DNA from: Marinihelvus sp036351115 | GTDB taxonomy: Bacteria > Pseudomonadota > Gammaproteobacteria > Xanthomonadales > SZUA-36 | Direction of reading: 5' to 3' | DNA: 64,000 bases | Assembly: GCA_036351115.1 (NCBI GenBank) | Contig: JAZBOL010000006.1 | Coordinates: forward strand, 19,358 to 83,357 | Shown: in pieces, positions 32,429 to 41,341 of the stretch | How positions within the stretch are numbered: position 1 is the first letter of the stretch | How the letters are laid out: the number at the start of each line of letters is the position of its first letter | Made by a program: the position numbers and the translations under genes | The notes under the pieces: model-generated | Databases searched by the model: none | Seen by the model: the letters and a program-made list of their open reading frames with translations, nothing else | What the model was told of the DNA's origin: nothing

Positions 32429-34209
32429 GCCGTCGTCTCCAATTCGGACGCGGCCGCCGAGAGTCCACCGGACTGGGCCTGCGGCAAGGGCAGGTAGCGG
32501 GCGCCCATGGCCTCGGCGATGGCGCGCGCACGCGGCCGGGGCCGCCGTGCCGTGTCCACCACCAGGCTGTCCCAGCCGGCGGCGCGGAGTTGCCGAGCGG
32601 CCTGGAGCGCTTCCTCGCCGGCGGCTTCATGCCCGGTGCTGCCGTCCAGGCACACATTCGCCCGACCGTCTGTCATGAGAATGAGCACGGGGTGCTGGCC
32701 TTTCCGCTCCAGGTCCCGGGCCAGTTCCCAGGCCGCGTGCAGTCCGGTCGCCAGTGGCGTCCCGCCGCCGCCGGGGAGTCCGGCCAGCTCGCGCTTGGCG
32801 CGGGCCAGCGCGCGGGTCGGCGGCAGCAGAAGTTCGGCGCCTGTGCCCCGAAACGCGACCAGAGCGACCTGGTCGCGGGTCACGTAACTTTCCGCCAGCA
32901 GCAGTTCGATCGCCCCCTTGGTTTCCGCCAGGCGCTGGGCCGCGGCGGAACCCGAGGCGTCCACGACGAAGATGCGGGTCACGGGTTGGCGAGACTTGAA
33001 GCGAACCACCCGGAAATCATCGGCGCGCACCTGCAGCTTGCCGGCCCGCTCTTCCGGGATGGTGCCGCGGCGCAGCGTCTGCCAGGGCGCCGCCGTTTTC
33101 AGGGTTGCGGGCAAATGCAAGCGATACCCCTTGCGCGGATCGCCTCGCATCACCCCGATGGGCCGGCCGCGGCGCAACGCCCGGGCCGGGGGGCCCCCGC
33201 GCGCCACGCGTGCGCGCAACTGGCGCCGGGCGGCGGCGCTCGTCAGGCTGGCCACCAGTCCGGGCGGCAGGGCGGCGCGGACGGCTTCGAGCACCAGTTC
33301 CTGGGGCAGGGTATCCGGTGAGGGCGGTGTCGGGTCCGGCGGCTCGGATTCCGGATCCTGCTGGTCCTCGGGCGGCGTCTGCTCCTCGAGCGTGTCTTCC
33401 GGTTCCTCCTCCGGAGGCAACTCCGGTAATTGGGTGGCCCGAGGGGCGAGCACCAGCCGGACCGCCAGCATCAGGTCTTCTTCGTTCACTTCGTCACGAC
33501 CGGCCCAGGCGGCATTGGCGCGTGCCACGCGGACGGCGAACCAGGCGGGTCGCAGGGAGTCGATACCGAGGGCCTGCGCCGTGCCACAGAGCGTTTGCAG
33601 CTGTTCCGCCGTGCATTCGACCTCGCCCAGACGCCGGCGCGCCGTTTCCACCCGGGCCGGGTCGAGGGGCAGGAGCGGCTCTTGTGCATTTTCGAAGTCC
33701 TGGCTGCTCAGCTGCAGCGCGAGGCGGTCTCGCAGATCGGGAGACAGGGGCGTCTCATCCTCCCGCGCCTCGTCGAAGGCCAGCAGGCAGAAGCGGGTCG
33801 GCTGGGTAGAAGTCATGCCGTCGCGTTCGAGCTGGACGGCGCCACGATCGATCACGGCGGCGATGCGCGCGGCTGTGCCGCGGCCCAGGCGTTCGGCCAT
33901 GGGCAGGATCAGCACGCCGCCTTTCGCCTCGACGAGCAGTCCCGTGGCCAGCAGCGGGCGGCCCGCCGCCAGGCTGGCGGTCATGTCGAGCCCGCCGAGC
34001 AGGCGGTCGTCGTCGATGCTGGCGGGCAGCCGCCGCCATGGCGTGTCGGCGGGGAGGCTGTGCCGCAAGGCACGCAGCCATTCATCGGCTTCCGGACCGG
34101 GACCCATGCGAAGTACCGCACCCCCGAGCTCCTGGCCGTCGATGGCCAGCAAGGCCACGGTCCGGGCCGGCAGGTTCAGCCGTTCCGGCGCCATGGCTGG
34201 CGCGTTCAT
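32425..34209 (-). CDS. bchD: BchD, Mg-protoporphyrin chelatase subunit D
   Basis: BchD bridges BchI and BchH in ATP-driven Mg insertion. The 594-residue protein has an AAA+-like N-terminal half without an intact Walker A, a Pro/Glu/Asp-rich linker (residues ~265-300), and a C-terminal von Willebrand A domain with the metal-binding motif FVVDASGSAAA near residue 410. It overlaps bchI upstream and bchO downstream, both as ATGA. The lack of ATPase residues is normal for BchD. Confidence 0.96.
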   Translation of the reverse strand: MNAPAMAPERLNLPARTVALLAIDGQELGGAVLRMGPGPEADEWLRALRHSLPADTPWRRLPASIDDDRLLGGLDMTASLAAGRPLLATGLLVEAKGGVLILPMAERLGRGTAARIAAVIDRGAVQLERDGMTSTQPTRFCLLAFDEAREDETPLSPDLRDRLALQLSSQDFENAQEPLLPLDPARVETARRRLGEVECTAEQLQTLCGTAQALGIDSLRPAWFAVRVARANAAWAGRDEVNEEDLMLAVRLVLAPRATQLPELPPEEEPEDTLEEQTPPEDQQDPESEPPDPTPPSPDTLPQELVLEAVRAALPPGLVASLTSAAARRQLRARVARGGPPARALRRGRPIGVMRGDPRKGYRLHLPATLKTAAPWQTLRRGTIPEERAGKLQVRADDFRVVRFKSRQPVTRIFVVDASGSAAAQRLAETKGAIELLLAESYVTRDQVALVAFRGTGAELLLPPTRALARAKRELAGLPGGGGTPLATGLHAAWELARDLERKGQHPVLILMTDGRANVCLDGSTGHEAAGEEALQAARQLRAAGWDSLVVDTARRPRPRARAIAEAMGARYLPLPQAQSGGLSAAASELETTA

Positions 34210-35213
34210 CCCAGCACCTCGGCCACCGCGCGTTCCACCCGCGTTCCGGAACTCGACTCGTCGAGCGGGTCGCGTCGCAGGCGATGGCGCAGGGCCATGG
34301 GGGCGACGCCGCGGATGTGGGAAAGCCCCAGGACATCATCACCGGCGAGTGCCGCCATGGCGCGCGCCGCGCGCACCAGCGTGAGTTCGCCGCGGAGCCC
34401 GTCGGTCTCGAGGGCCACGCAGAGTTCGGCGATGCGCTCCATGATGTCGTCGCTCACGGACACCGAGTCCAGGCGCTCCCGGGCACGACGGATACGCGCA
34501 CGCACCTGGCCCTCGCGGCTGGCCCAGCGCTTCCGATAGGCCGCGCGGTCCTGTTCATAGGCTTCGCGCCGGCGAATGATTTCAATGCGGTCCTTCAGGT
34601 CCGTCGGCGTGGCGACTTCCACGGACAGGCCGAAACGGTCGAGCAGCTGGGGCCGGAGCTCGCCCTCTTCCGGGTTGCCACTGCCCACGAGCACGAAGCG
34701 GGCCGGATGCCGCACGCTCAGGCCCTCCCGTTCCACGACGTTCTCGCCGGACGCGGCGACGTCGAGCAGCAGGTCGACGATGTGGTCTTCGAGCAGGTTC
34801 ACCTCGTCGATGTAGAGGTAGCCCCGGTTGGCGCGGGCCAGCAGCCCCGGCTCGAAAGCCTTCTCGCCGTGGACCAGGGCCCGCTCGAGATCCAGTGCGC
34901 CCACCACCCGGTCCTCGGTCACGCCCAGGGGCAGATCCACGACGGGCACCGGGGCAAGCTTTCCTCGCGGCCGGTGACCGGTGCACAGGTCGCAGTGACA
35001 GTCGTCATCGGGGTCGCTGTTGTAGGGGCAGCCAGGCACCTGCATCATGGGCGGAAGCAGCTCCGCCATGGCGCGCACGGCGGTGGATTTGCCCGTACCC
35101 CGGTCGCCGAACACCAGCACACCGCCGATGGCCGGATCGATCGCCGTGGCGAGCAGGGACAGCTTCATTTCCTCCTGCCCGACAATGGCGGAGAAGGGAA
35201 ACGCGTTGGACAT
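34206..35213 (-). CDS. bchI: BchI, Mg-protoporphyrin chelatase ATPase subunit I
   Basis: BchI is the AAA+ motor of Mg-chelatase. The 335-residue protein starts with PFSAIVGQEEMKLSLL and has Walker A GDRGTGKS (residues 36-43), Walker B region GYLYIDEVNLLEDHI and the sensor FVLVGSGNPEEGELRPQLLD. The segment around CDLCTGH contains cysteines conserved in many BchI proteins. It overlaps puhE upstream (TGATG) and bchD downstream (ATGA). Confidence 0.97.
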   Translation of the reverse strand: MSNAFPFSAIVGQEEMKLSLLATAIDPAIGGVLVFGDRGTGKSTAVRAMAELLPPMMQVPGCPYNSDPDDDCHCDLCTGHRPRGKLAPVPVVDLPLGVTEDRVVGALDLERALVHGEKAFEPGLLARANRGYLYIDEVNLLEDHIVDLLLDVAASGENVVEREGLSVRHPARFVLVGSGNPEEGELRPQLLDRFGLSVEVATPTDLKDRIEIIRRREAYEQDRAAYRKRWASREGQVRARIRRARERLDSVSVSDDIMERIAELCVALETDGLRGELTLVRAARAMAALAGDDVLGLSHIRGVAPMALRHRLRRDPLDESSSGTRVERAVAEVLG

Positions 35214-36022
35214 CAGGACCCCTGGTTGGAAGTGAGCTTGACCGCCAGTTTAGGCTGCGGGTCGGCGCTGGTTCCAGCCGTCGCGAAGCGCCAGAGCACG
35301 GCGTCGGGAACCCGCAGGAACATGAGCACATGCTCGAGCATGGCCAGCGCGAGCAGCGTCCCGACCAGAATCCACCCCGTGCGGTCCACGGCGAGGCTTC
35401 CGGCCGCGCCGGCCTGACCGATCATCCAGGCCAGCGCCGCGCCGGCACCGATCATGGACAGGGGGAAGAAACCGTTCATGGACGCGCTGTGCACGTAGCT
35501 GCCGAGATAGCGCAGGTGATCGGGCCAGAACTCCTCGTGGAGATTGCGGACGCCGAAAAAGATGTTGAGCTTGGAGGACCAGCGCATGATCCACAGCACG
35601 GCAAAGGTCCAGGCGCCGAAGGGATTCGGCGACCCCCAGGTCAGGGCGATCAGTCCGAGCGCCGTGGCCACGATGGCGAGTTCATGCCACAGGCTGGCCT
35701 GGACGCCGAGGACGAAGCGTTCGCTGGCCGAGACTCCCTCGGGACAGGCCCGGGGCCGGGGTCCGGTGACCACGGCCAGGAAATAGCTCATCTCGTGCCA
35801 GGCCCACAGCGCCAGTCCGCCGACGAAGGCCAGGTAGGCGGAGGTCGCGTCCGTTCCGTCACGGCTAACGACGATGAGGGCCAGGCCCGCCCCGGCGAAG
35901 AGGGTCATTACCGCCATGGTTTTCAGGCAGCCCGGCTCGGCCCGTTTGCTGCGCCACATGAGCAGCACGGTGGACAGCCACCAGGTGCCCAGGGCGAACA
36001 GGATGGGGGCGAGTAGCTCCAA
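35213..36022 (-). CDS. puhE: PuhE, photosynthetic complex assembly protein 2
   Basis: The 269-residue inner-membrane protein has about seven helices and matches PuhE (DUF3623): GGLALWAWHEMSYFLAVVTGP, RWSSKLNIFFGVRNLHEEFWP and MLEHVLMFLRVPD. PuhE modulates bacteriochlorophyll supply and RC-LH1 assembly in Rhodobacter. It lies between acsF and bchI in the super-operon and shares one base with the bchI start. Confidence 0.92.
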   Translation of the reverse strand: MELLAPILFALGTWWLSTVLLMWRSKRAEPGCLKTMAVMTLFAGAGLALIVVSRDGTDATSAYLAFVGGLALWAWHEMSYFLAVVTGPRPRACPEGVSASERFVLGVQASLWHELAIVATALGLIALTWGSPNPFGAWTFAVLWIMRWSSKLNIFFGVRNLHEEFWPDHLRYLGSYVHSASMNGFFPLSMIGAGAALAWMIGQAGAAGSLAVDRTGWILVGTLLALAMLEHVLMFLRVPDAVLWRFATAGTSADPQPKLAVKLTSNQGS

Positions 36023-36028
36023 GGCCGC

Positions 36029-37108
36029 TTACCAGGTCGGCGCCATGCGCGTGTCGGCCGGCAACTCGTTCGGGATCACGGGCAGGGCCAGCAGCTTCAG
36101 GAACGTGGCGGTGGCCTGGGTGGACAGGGCCGCCCGCTTCAGGTTGCCGATGACGCCACCCTGGGCCTTCGCGGCTTCGATCCCCGCGTTGAGCTCGACG
36201 AGCCGGTCCATGCCCTTGCGGAACTTCGGGTTGTCGATGTCCAGCGTGAGCGGGAAGATCTGCTTCGTGCACTCGTTGGTGATGTGGAACACCTGGTAGT
36301 CGTAGTCCGTCGGGTCCATGCCCATGGCCTCGTGGAGGGCGGGGCGGTTGTGATCGCGCACGAACATGGTGGCATACACGGCCAGGAGGAAGAACCGGAT
36401 CCACTGCTTGTTCACGCCGGTCAGCAGCTCGGGCTGCGCCTTCATCATGAGGGCGAAGACCTCGCCGTGGCGGAATTCGTCGTTGCACCAGTCCTGGAAC
36501 CAGCGAAACATGGGGTGGAATCGCCGCTCCGGGTGTTTCTCGAAGTTGCGGAAGATCGTGATGTAGCGCGCGTAGCCGATTTTCTCGGACAGGTAGGTCG
36601 CGTACATGATGTACTTCGGTTTGAAGTACTTGTACGCCTTGTTGGAGCGGAGGTGGTTCAGGTTCACCTGCTTGCCGTAGTCCCGCAGCGACTTGTTGAT
36701 GAAGCCGGCATGGCGGGCTTCGTCCCGCGCCATGAAGGCCATCACTTCCTTCACGTCCGGATTGTCCACGGCGTTGACGATGTTCTTGTAGAGCACATGC
36801 CCGGAGTACTCGGAGGTCACGGAAGACACCATGAAACCGATGAACTCGTCGTAGAGCTCGTCGGACAGCGGCTGAATCTCCGATTCGAAGGCCTCGTCCC
36901 GGTGGAAGTGATTCCGGTTGCTGTCGCTCCGGAATTCCTCCATGAGCGCGTCCCACTCTTCGCGGATCGGTTCGAAATTCCACCGGTCGAGGGCAGCGAA
37001 GTCCGTGGTGTAGAAGCGCGGCGTGAGCAGCGACTCGGTCTTCGCCTTCTGGGTGGATTCGTTGACGGTGATGGGCCCGTTCAGGGCATGGCTGGCTTCA
37101 GCGCTCAT
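36029..37108 (-). CDS. acsF: AcsF, aerobic Mg-protoporphyrin IX monomethyl ester cyclase
   Basis: AcsF is the O2-dependent diiron enzyme that makes ring E. The 359-residue protein has ferritin-like diiron motifs with Glu/His ligands in FMARDEARHAGFI and WCNDEFRHGEVFAL, plus HFHRDEAFESEIQPL. It lies in the super-operon between puhC (ATGA overlap) and puhE. Together with BchE this gives the organism oxygen-dependent and oxygen-independent routes. No obvious BciE/Ycf54-type partner is seen in the window. Confidence 0.96.
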   Translation of the reverse strand: MSAEASHALNGPITVNESTQKAKTESLLTPRFYTTDFAALDRWNFEPIREEWDALMEEFRSDSNRNHFHRDEAFESEIQPLSDELYDEFIGFMVSSVTSEYSGHVLYKNIVNAVDNPDVKEVMAFMARDEARHAGFINKSLRDYGKQVNLNHLRSNKAYKYFKPKYIMYATYLSEKIGYARYITIFRNFEKHPERRFHPMFRWFQDWCNDEFRHGEVFALMMKAQPELLTGVNKQWIRFFLLAVYATMFVRDHNRPALHEAMGMDPTDYDYQVFHITNECTKQIFPLTLDIDNPKFRKGMDRLVELNAGIEAAKAQGGVIGNLKRAALSTQATATFLKLLALPVIPNELPADTRMAPTW

Positions 37109-37725
37109 TGGGGATTGCTCCTCGTCGCCTCCTGGGCGACGGCTGTTGCGTCGTTGACGACGCGGTGTGTTTCGGGCGTCGGGGGCAAGAGCTCCCGGTA
37201 GGCCAGGGCATTATCGTGGCCGAAGGCCCACAGTTCGAGCACCTGTTCGGTGACCGGGTCGATCAGGCGCAGGCGGCCGGATTCACGAAGTTCGAGGCGA
37301 AACGGCGACTGGTCCCCCGGGGCGACGCGGTGCCGGGCGTCGGCCAGGCTGCGCAGGCTCGTGCGCACGAAGGCGCCCTCGCCGATGTCGTAGCGGGCGA
37401 CCAGCTCGCCAGACTCCGCATCCCGGACCTCCACGAGCCCGCCGGGAAAGTCCGCGACGCTGAGCATGCGCTCCTGTACGACCGGGGTCAGGGTCTCGGG
37501 CTCGGCCGGTGAGCCGAACCACTGCAGCGCAGCTACCGAGACGACCGCGAACAACGCCAGTCCGAAGGCGAACCGAATGGCCTTGGCATCGGACGCGTGG
37601 CCATGGTCATGCGCCTCGCGGCCACGGCCCCGTTCCCGCCGTCGCGGCGGCTCGTCACCGCCCCGGCGAGGTGACCGGTCGCCGGCGTTCGCCGCGTCCT
37701 GTGTCGAATCGAAGGGAACGCTCAT
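37105..37725 (-). CDS. puhC: PuhC, photosynthetic complex assembly protein
   Basis: The 206-residue protein has a charged cytoplasmic N-terminus that is Arg-rich and His-rich (RRRERGRGREAHDHGHASD), a single membrane helix (IRFAFGLALFAVVSVAALQW) and a periplasmic domain with FVRTSLRSLADARHRVAPGD, typical of PuhC. PuhC supports RC-LH1 reorganisation. The ATG at 37725 follows the puhB stop by two bases; a TTG at 37731 is not preferred. It overlaps acsF by ATGA. Confidence 0.9.
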   Translation of the reverse strand: MSVPFDSTQDAANAGDRSPRRGGDEPPRRRERGRGREAHDHGHASDAKAIRFAFGLALFAVVSVAALQWFGSPAEPETLTPVVQERMLSVADFPGGLVEVRDAESGELVARYDIGEGAFVRTSLRSLADARHRVAPGDQSPFRLELRESGRLRLIDPVTEQVLELWAFGHDNALAYRELLPPTPETHRVVNDATAVAQEATRSNPQ

Positions 37726-37727
37726 GA

Positions 37728-38402
37728 TCAACCCGCGCTTGCCGAAAGGCCGGCCGGCATCACCGGGGTCACGCCCCGCACGAGCCGCGGTTCCGTGTTT
37801 TTGCTCACCCGGTCGTCATTGAACTCGCTCAGTGCTTCGGCCAGCTGGGCACCCACGGCTTCGGCGTCCGGCACGGAGCGGAACATGGGCTTCACCCGGG
37901 TGACGTTCCACGGCTTCACGTGGGGCCACAGGATGATCCAGCTGGGTCGGCTGTCCTTCGCCAGCGTGATCGGCAGATCGCCGCATCCGTTTTTTCGCAG
38001 GCGAAGATCCGCCGATTCGACCTTGTCGAAGGGCAGGTTCACCGTGAAAGGCAGGGTGGCGCCGCAGCGAATGACCAGCCGGCGGTTGGTCAGGGTGTAG
38101 CGGGCGCCGCGGGCGGCGAGCCAGGCGTAAAAGGCCAGGAAAGCCAGGACGCCGACGGCGAGCAGGGACAGCAGCACCGTGGAAGCCAGGGTTTCGCCGA
38201 GCGGGGCACCGAGGGAACCCTGCACCACCACCCGCGCCACCAGCAGCAGCGCGAAATAGAGGGCGAGTTTCCGGACGTGAAAACCGCTGATCGCCAGGTC
38301 TTTCCAGTTCGGGCTGCCCTGCCACCGGATGAATTCACCCTCCGGCGGCAATTCCGGCAGCCCCGCCAACGGGGACCGGGGCATGTCGTGGCCGTCGCTC
38401 AC
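37728..38402 (-). CDS. puhB: PuhB, reaction-centre assembly protein (PH domain)
   Basis: The 224-residue protein has an N-terminal motif PPEGEFIRWQGSPNWKDLA, two to three membrane helices and a PH-like domain (RYTLTNRRLVIRCGATLPFT), as in PuhB. PuhB is a dimeric reaction-centre assembly factor in Rhodobacter. Its start overlaps the puhA stop as ATGA, and puhC follows at once. Confidence 0.94.
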   Translation of the reverse strand: MSDGHDMPRSPLAGLPELPPEGEFIRWQGSPNWKDLAISGFHVRKLALYFALLLVARVVVQGSLGAPLGETLASTVLLSLLAVGVLAFLAFYAWLAARGARYTLTNRRLVIRCGATLPFTVNLPFDKVESADLRLRKNGCGDLPITLAKDSRPSWIILWPHVKPWNVTRVKPMFRSVPDAEAVGAQLAEALSEFNDDRVSKNTEPRLVRGVTPVMPAGLSASAG

Positions 38403-39163
38403 AGTAACGGCTCCTGGCGCTCCTTGTCGGCATAGAGCAGTCCCGCACCAAAGTAGGCGAGAATCTTCTCTTCCTCGAGCGCCGTAATGGTTTCTTCCGC
38501 GGCGGTGCCCGGAATGTCCTTGAACTGGTGCGAGTAAATCGAGTGCACCTTGATCTGTCCCTTGCTCTTACGCACCCGGGAGAAGTTCATGGGGACGAGC
38601 ACCTTGCGTGCGCCTTCGCCCTCGAGCTGCACCTCGAAGAACACGATCATGGGTTCAACCCGGTCCACCCACAGGTCCGTGACCGTGCCGGCCGGTTCGT
38701 CGTCCGCGCCAATGACCGTCATGCCCACCGGGTTCGGGTCGTGTTCGTCCACGTGGAAGTCCGGCAGCGTGCGCATGGGAACGAAGCGTGGCTCGCCGGG
38801 CAGGGTCAGCTCGGGCTTGTCATGCCGGGCGGTCCAGGAGCCGGGCCCCACACCGTCGAGCATGGGGTTTTCCCCCGTGGGCTCGGCCGGGGCGCCGGGA
38901 TGGTCGGCGACGGGCCGGAGCGGCAGATCCGTGGCGGGGGTTTCATCCCTCGGAGCCTGAACGTCGGCATAGCCGTGCGGCAGCTTGTAGGTCTTCGGCT
39001 CGGGTACGGCCGGAAAACCCTGCACCACGACGCCTTCGTTGTCTGATTCGAGCGGGTAACCCTCGCGCTTGGCTTCGCGCTGCAGGTAGATGACCAGGCC
39101 GATAAAAAACACCCAGAACAGCGTGAACAGAATTTCAGCGAGATCGATACTTCCGATTTCCAT
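38399..39163 (-). CDS. puhA: PuhA, photosynthetic reaction-centre H subunit
   Basis: The 254-residue protein has a single N-terminal membrane helix (ILFTLFWVFFIGLVIYLQRE) and a cytoplasmic beta-rich H domain with EGYPLESD, PKTYKLPHG, NPVGMTVIGADDEPAGTV and VKVPMN-like VLVPMNFSRV. The H subunit caps the L/M complex and shapes proton uptake to QB. It lies 24 bases after lhaA. No key feature is missing. Confidence 0.96.
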   Translation of the reverse strand: MEIGSIDLAEILFTLFWVFFIGLVIYLQREAKREGYPLESDNEGVVVQGFPAVPEPKTYKLPHGYADVQAPRDETPATDLPLRPVADHPGAPAEPTGENPMLDGVGPGSWTARHDKPELTLPGEPRFVPMRTLPDFHVDEHDPNPVGMTVIGADDEPAGTVTDLWVDRVEPMIVFFEVQLEGEGARKVLVPMNFSRVRKSKGQIKVHSIYSHQFKDIPGTAAEETITALEEEKILAYFGAGLLYADKERQEPLL

Positions 39164-39187
39164 GATGGTGATCCTCCTAACGGATCA

Positions 39188-40624
39188 TCAGGCCCCCGGG
39201 AACTCGGCCAATCCGAGTCGCGGGTTTGCCACCTCGTCGTCCCGGGCCGAATGGCGAGCCAGCGGGCCGATGACGATAAGGGTGATGAATAACAAAACAA
39301 CTTCCACTTGGTACACAACGCCGTACCCCGTCGAGGGTCCGGTCAGCGCGGGACCCAGGGCCCCGCTGGTCGCGAGGGCGGAAATGCCGTCGCGTAAAAC
39401 ACCGCCCAGGGCAATGCCCAGGCCGGTGGCCGTCGCCTGCACAGCGCCCCAGGCGCCGAGCGCCAGGCCACTGCCGCTGCGGCGAGCGAGATTCATGGCG
39501 GCGGTGAGGCCGCCCACGGCGAACAGGCCGCCGCCGAAACCGATGAGGATGACCCCGATGCGGAAAGCCAGGACCGACTGCAGCGCCGCCACCAGCGTAA
39601 CGAGGCCGAAGGCGGCGATGCCGACGACCGCGCCGTAGCCGGCCAGGCGGTGCGGATCCATGCCGCGGGACAGGAGCCGGGCCGAAGCCATGAAGGCGAC
39701 CAGCGTACCGCCGGCGAACAGCGCCGTGAGCACCGTGGTCGCGGAGACCGACAGGCCCAGGATCTCGCCGCCGAAGGGCTCGAGCAGCACGTCCTGCATC
39801 GTGAACGCGACCGTGCCCAGGCCCACGGCGAGCAGCAGGCGGCCCGAACGCTCCTCGGCGAGCAGGGCGCGCCAGGCATCCATGAAACGGGGTTTTTCAT
39901 CGCGCGGCGCAGTGCGCTCCGGATTGAGCGCTTCCTGCTTCCACAGGGCAAGCAGGTTCAGGCCCAGGGTGACCATGGCCGCGCCCTGGATGACGCGAAT
40001 CAGCCGCAGCTGGCTGAAGTCCGCCAGCAGCCAGCCGAAGGCGAGGGCGCTCAGCGCCATGCCGAGCAGCAGGGTCACGAACAGGAGCGCCACGACGCGC
40101 GGACGAGTCTCCGCCGGCGCCAGGTCGGTGGCCAGGGCAAGCCCGGCGGTCTGGGTGGTATGCAGCCCGGCGCCCACCAGCAGGAAGGCCAGGGCGGCGC
40201 CCGTCTGGCCCACCCAGGCCGGGGCGTTGCTGTCGCCGGACAGCAGAATCAGGGCAAAGGGCATGATCGCGAGTCCACCGAACTGGAGCAGGGTGCCGAA
40301 CCAGATGAACGGAACCCGGCGCCAGCCGAGGTGCGAGGTGTAGGTGTCGGACCGGAATCCGATGAGCGCACGCAGCGGTGCGAACACCAGGGGCAGCGCG
40401 ATCATGACGGACACCAGCCAGGTGGGCACACCCATTTCCACGATCATGACGCGATTCAGCGTCCCGGTAATCAGCACCACGGCCATACCGACGGATACCT
40501 GGAACAGGGACAGGCGCAGCAGCCGGCCCAGGGGCAGTTCGTCACTGGCAGCGTCCGCAAACGGCAGCAGGCCGGGGCCCACCCGGGTCCAGCCTTTCGC
40601 CAGTTTGTGGCCGAGGGCGCTCAT
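39188..40624 (-). CDS. lhaA: LhaA, LH1 assembly protein (BCD/PucC family)
   Basis: The 478-residue membrane protein has about twelve helices and the BCD-family N-terminus (LGRLLRLSLFQVSVGMAVVL, LNRVMIVEMGVP), with LHTTQTAGLALATDLAP and the central LEPFGGEILGLSVSATT. LhaA is required for LH1 assembly, probably by delivering bacteriochlorophyll. Its position between bchM and puhA is the classic lhaA location. A second paralogue is at 52963-54351. Confidence 0.94.
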   Translation of the reverse strand: MSALGHKLAKGWTRVGPGLLPFADAASDELPLGRLLRLSLFQVSVGMAVVLITGTLNRVMIVEMGVPTWLVSVMIALPLVFAPLRALIGFRSDTYTSHLGWRRVPFIWFGTLLQFGGLAIMPFALILLSGDSNAPAWVGQTGAALAFLLVGAGLHTTQTAGLALATDLAPAETRPRVVALLFVTLLLGMALSALAFGWLLADFSQLRLIRVIQGAAMVTLGLNLLALWKQEALNPERTAPRDEKPRFMDAWRALLAEERSGRLLLAVGLGTVAFTMQDVLLEPFGGEILGLSVSATTVLTALFAGGTLVAFMASARLLSRGMDPHRLAGYGAVVGIAAFGLVTLVAALQSVLAFRIGVILIGFGGGLFAVGGLTAAMNLARRSGSGLALGAWGAVQATATGLGIALGGVLRDGISALATSGALGPALTGPSTGYGVVYQVEVVLLFITLIVIGPLARHSARDDEVANPRLGLAEFPGA

Positions 40625-41328
40625 GCGTGACGCAACTCCTGCGCCTGCGAGACGTAAAAGCCGCTGCTGACGCGCTTGCCGCGACCTGCTTGCCAGTGCT
40701 CGAGGCCGGAATGCGCCTGGATGCCCGCCAGCAGTTTGTATTCGGAGGCCGGTTCGATGGCCGGTGCGCGGTGTTCCCGGTGCGGGAGCATGCGTCCGAC
40801 CACGTGCATGACGGTCAGTGCCGGCGTCCGTGGCGCAAAGGTGGTCAGCACCCGTTGCTGCGCCATGCCCGCCAGCAGGGCGATGGCGTCGATCATGTCT
40901 GCCAGGGGGTAGTGAATCAGGGAGTCCATGGCGACAACGAAGTCGAAGGGGCCCCGGTCCGCGTCGAGCATGTCACCGGCGCGATAGTCGATACGTCCGG
41001 CCACCGTGTCCGGTGTGCGCTGTTTCGCCACGTCCAGCAGGGTCGGGGAGACATCCACGGCGGTAACGCGGGCGCCGCGCTCGGCAGCGGCGATGGCGAG
41101 GGCGCCGGTGCCGCATCCCGCGTCGAGCAGGGTGCAGCCGCCGAGGTCCTCGGGCAGCCAGTCCAGCAGGGTCTGACGCATGGCGTCCCGGCCGGCGCGC
41201 ACGGTGGCGCGCACCCGGCCCACGGGCGCGTCGGAGGTCAGACGCTCCCAGGCGGCCGCAGCCGTCCGGTCAAAGTACCGGGTCAGCTCCTGCCGTCGTT
41301 CCACGTAGGTCGGGTTCATGTCGCTCAT
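40621..41328 (-). CDS. bchM: BchM, Mg-protoporphyrin IX O-methyltransferase
   Basis: BchM methylates the propionate of Mg-protoporphyrin IX. The 235-residue protein has TYVERRQELTRYFDRTAAAAWERL, SAM motif I LLDAGCGTGALAIAAAERG and VAMDSLIHYPLADM. The start at 41328 or three codons later both fit. It follows bchL by 13 bases and overlaps lhaA (ATGA). The methylated product is the substrate of both cyclases, BchE and AcsF. Confidence 0.95.
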   Translation of the reverse strand: MSDMNPTYVERRQELTRYFDRTAAAAWERLTSDAPVGRVRATVRAGRDAMRQTLLDWLPEDLGGCTLLDAGCGTGALAIAAAERGARVTAVDVSPTLLDVAKQRTPDTVAGRIDYRAGDMLDADRGPFDFVVAMDSLIHYPLADMIDAIALLAGMAQQRVLTTFAPRTPALTVMHVVGRMLPHREHRAPAIEPASEYKLLAGIQAHSGLEHWQAGRGKRVSSGFYVSQAQELRHA

Positions 41329-41341
41329 GCCTGGCGGGCCC

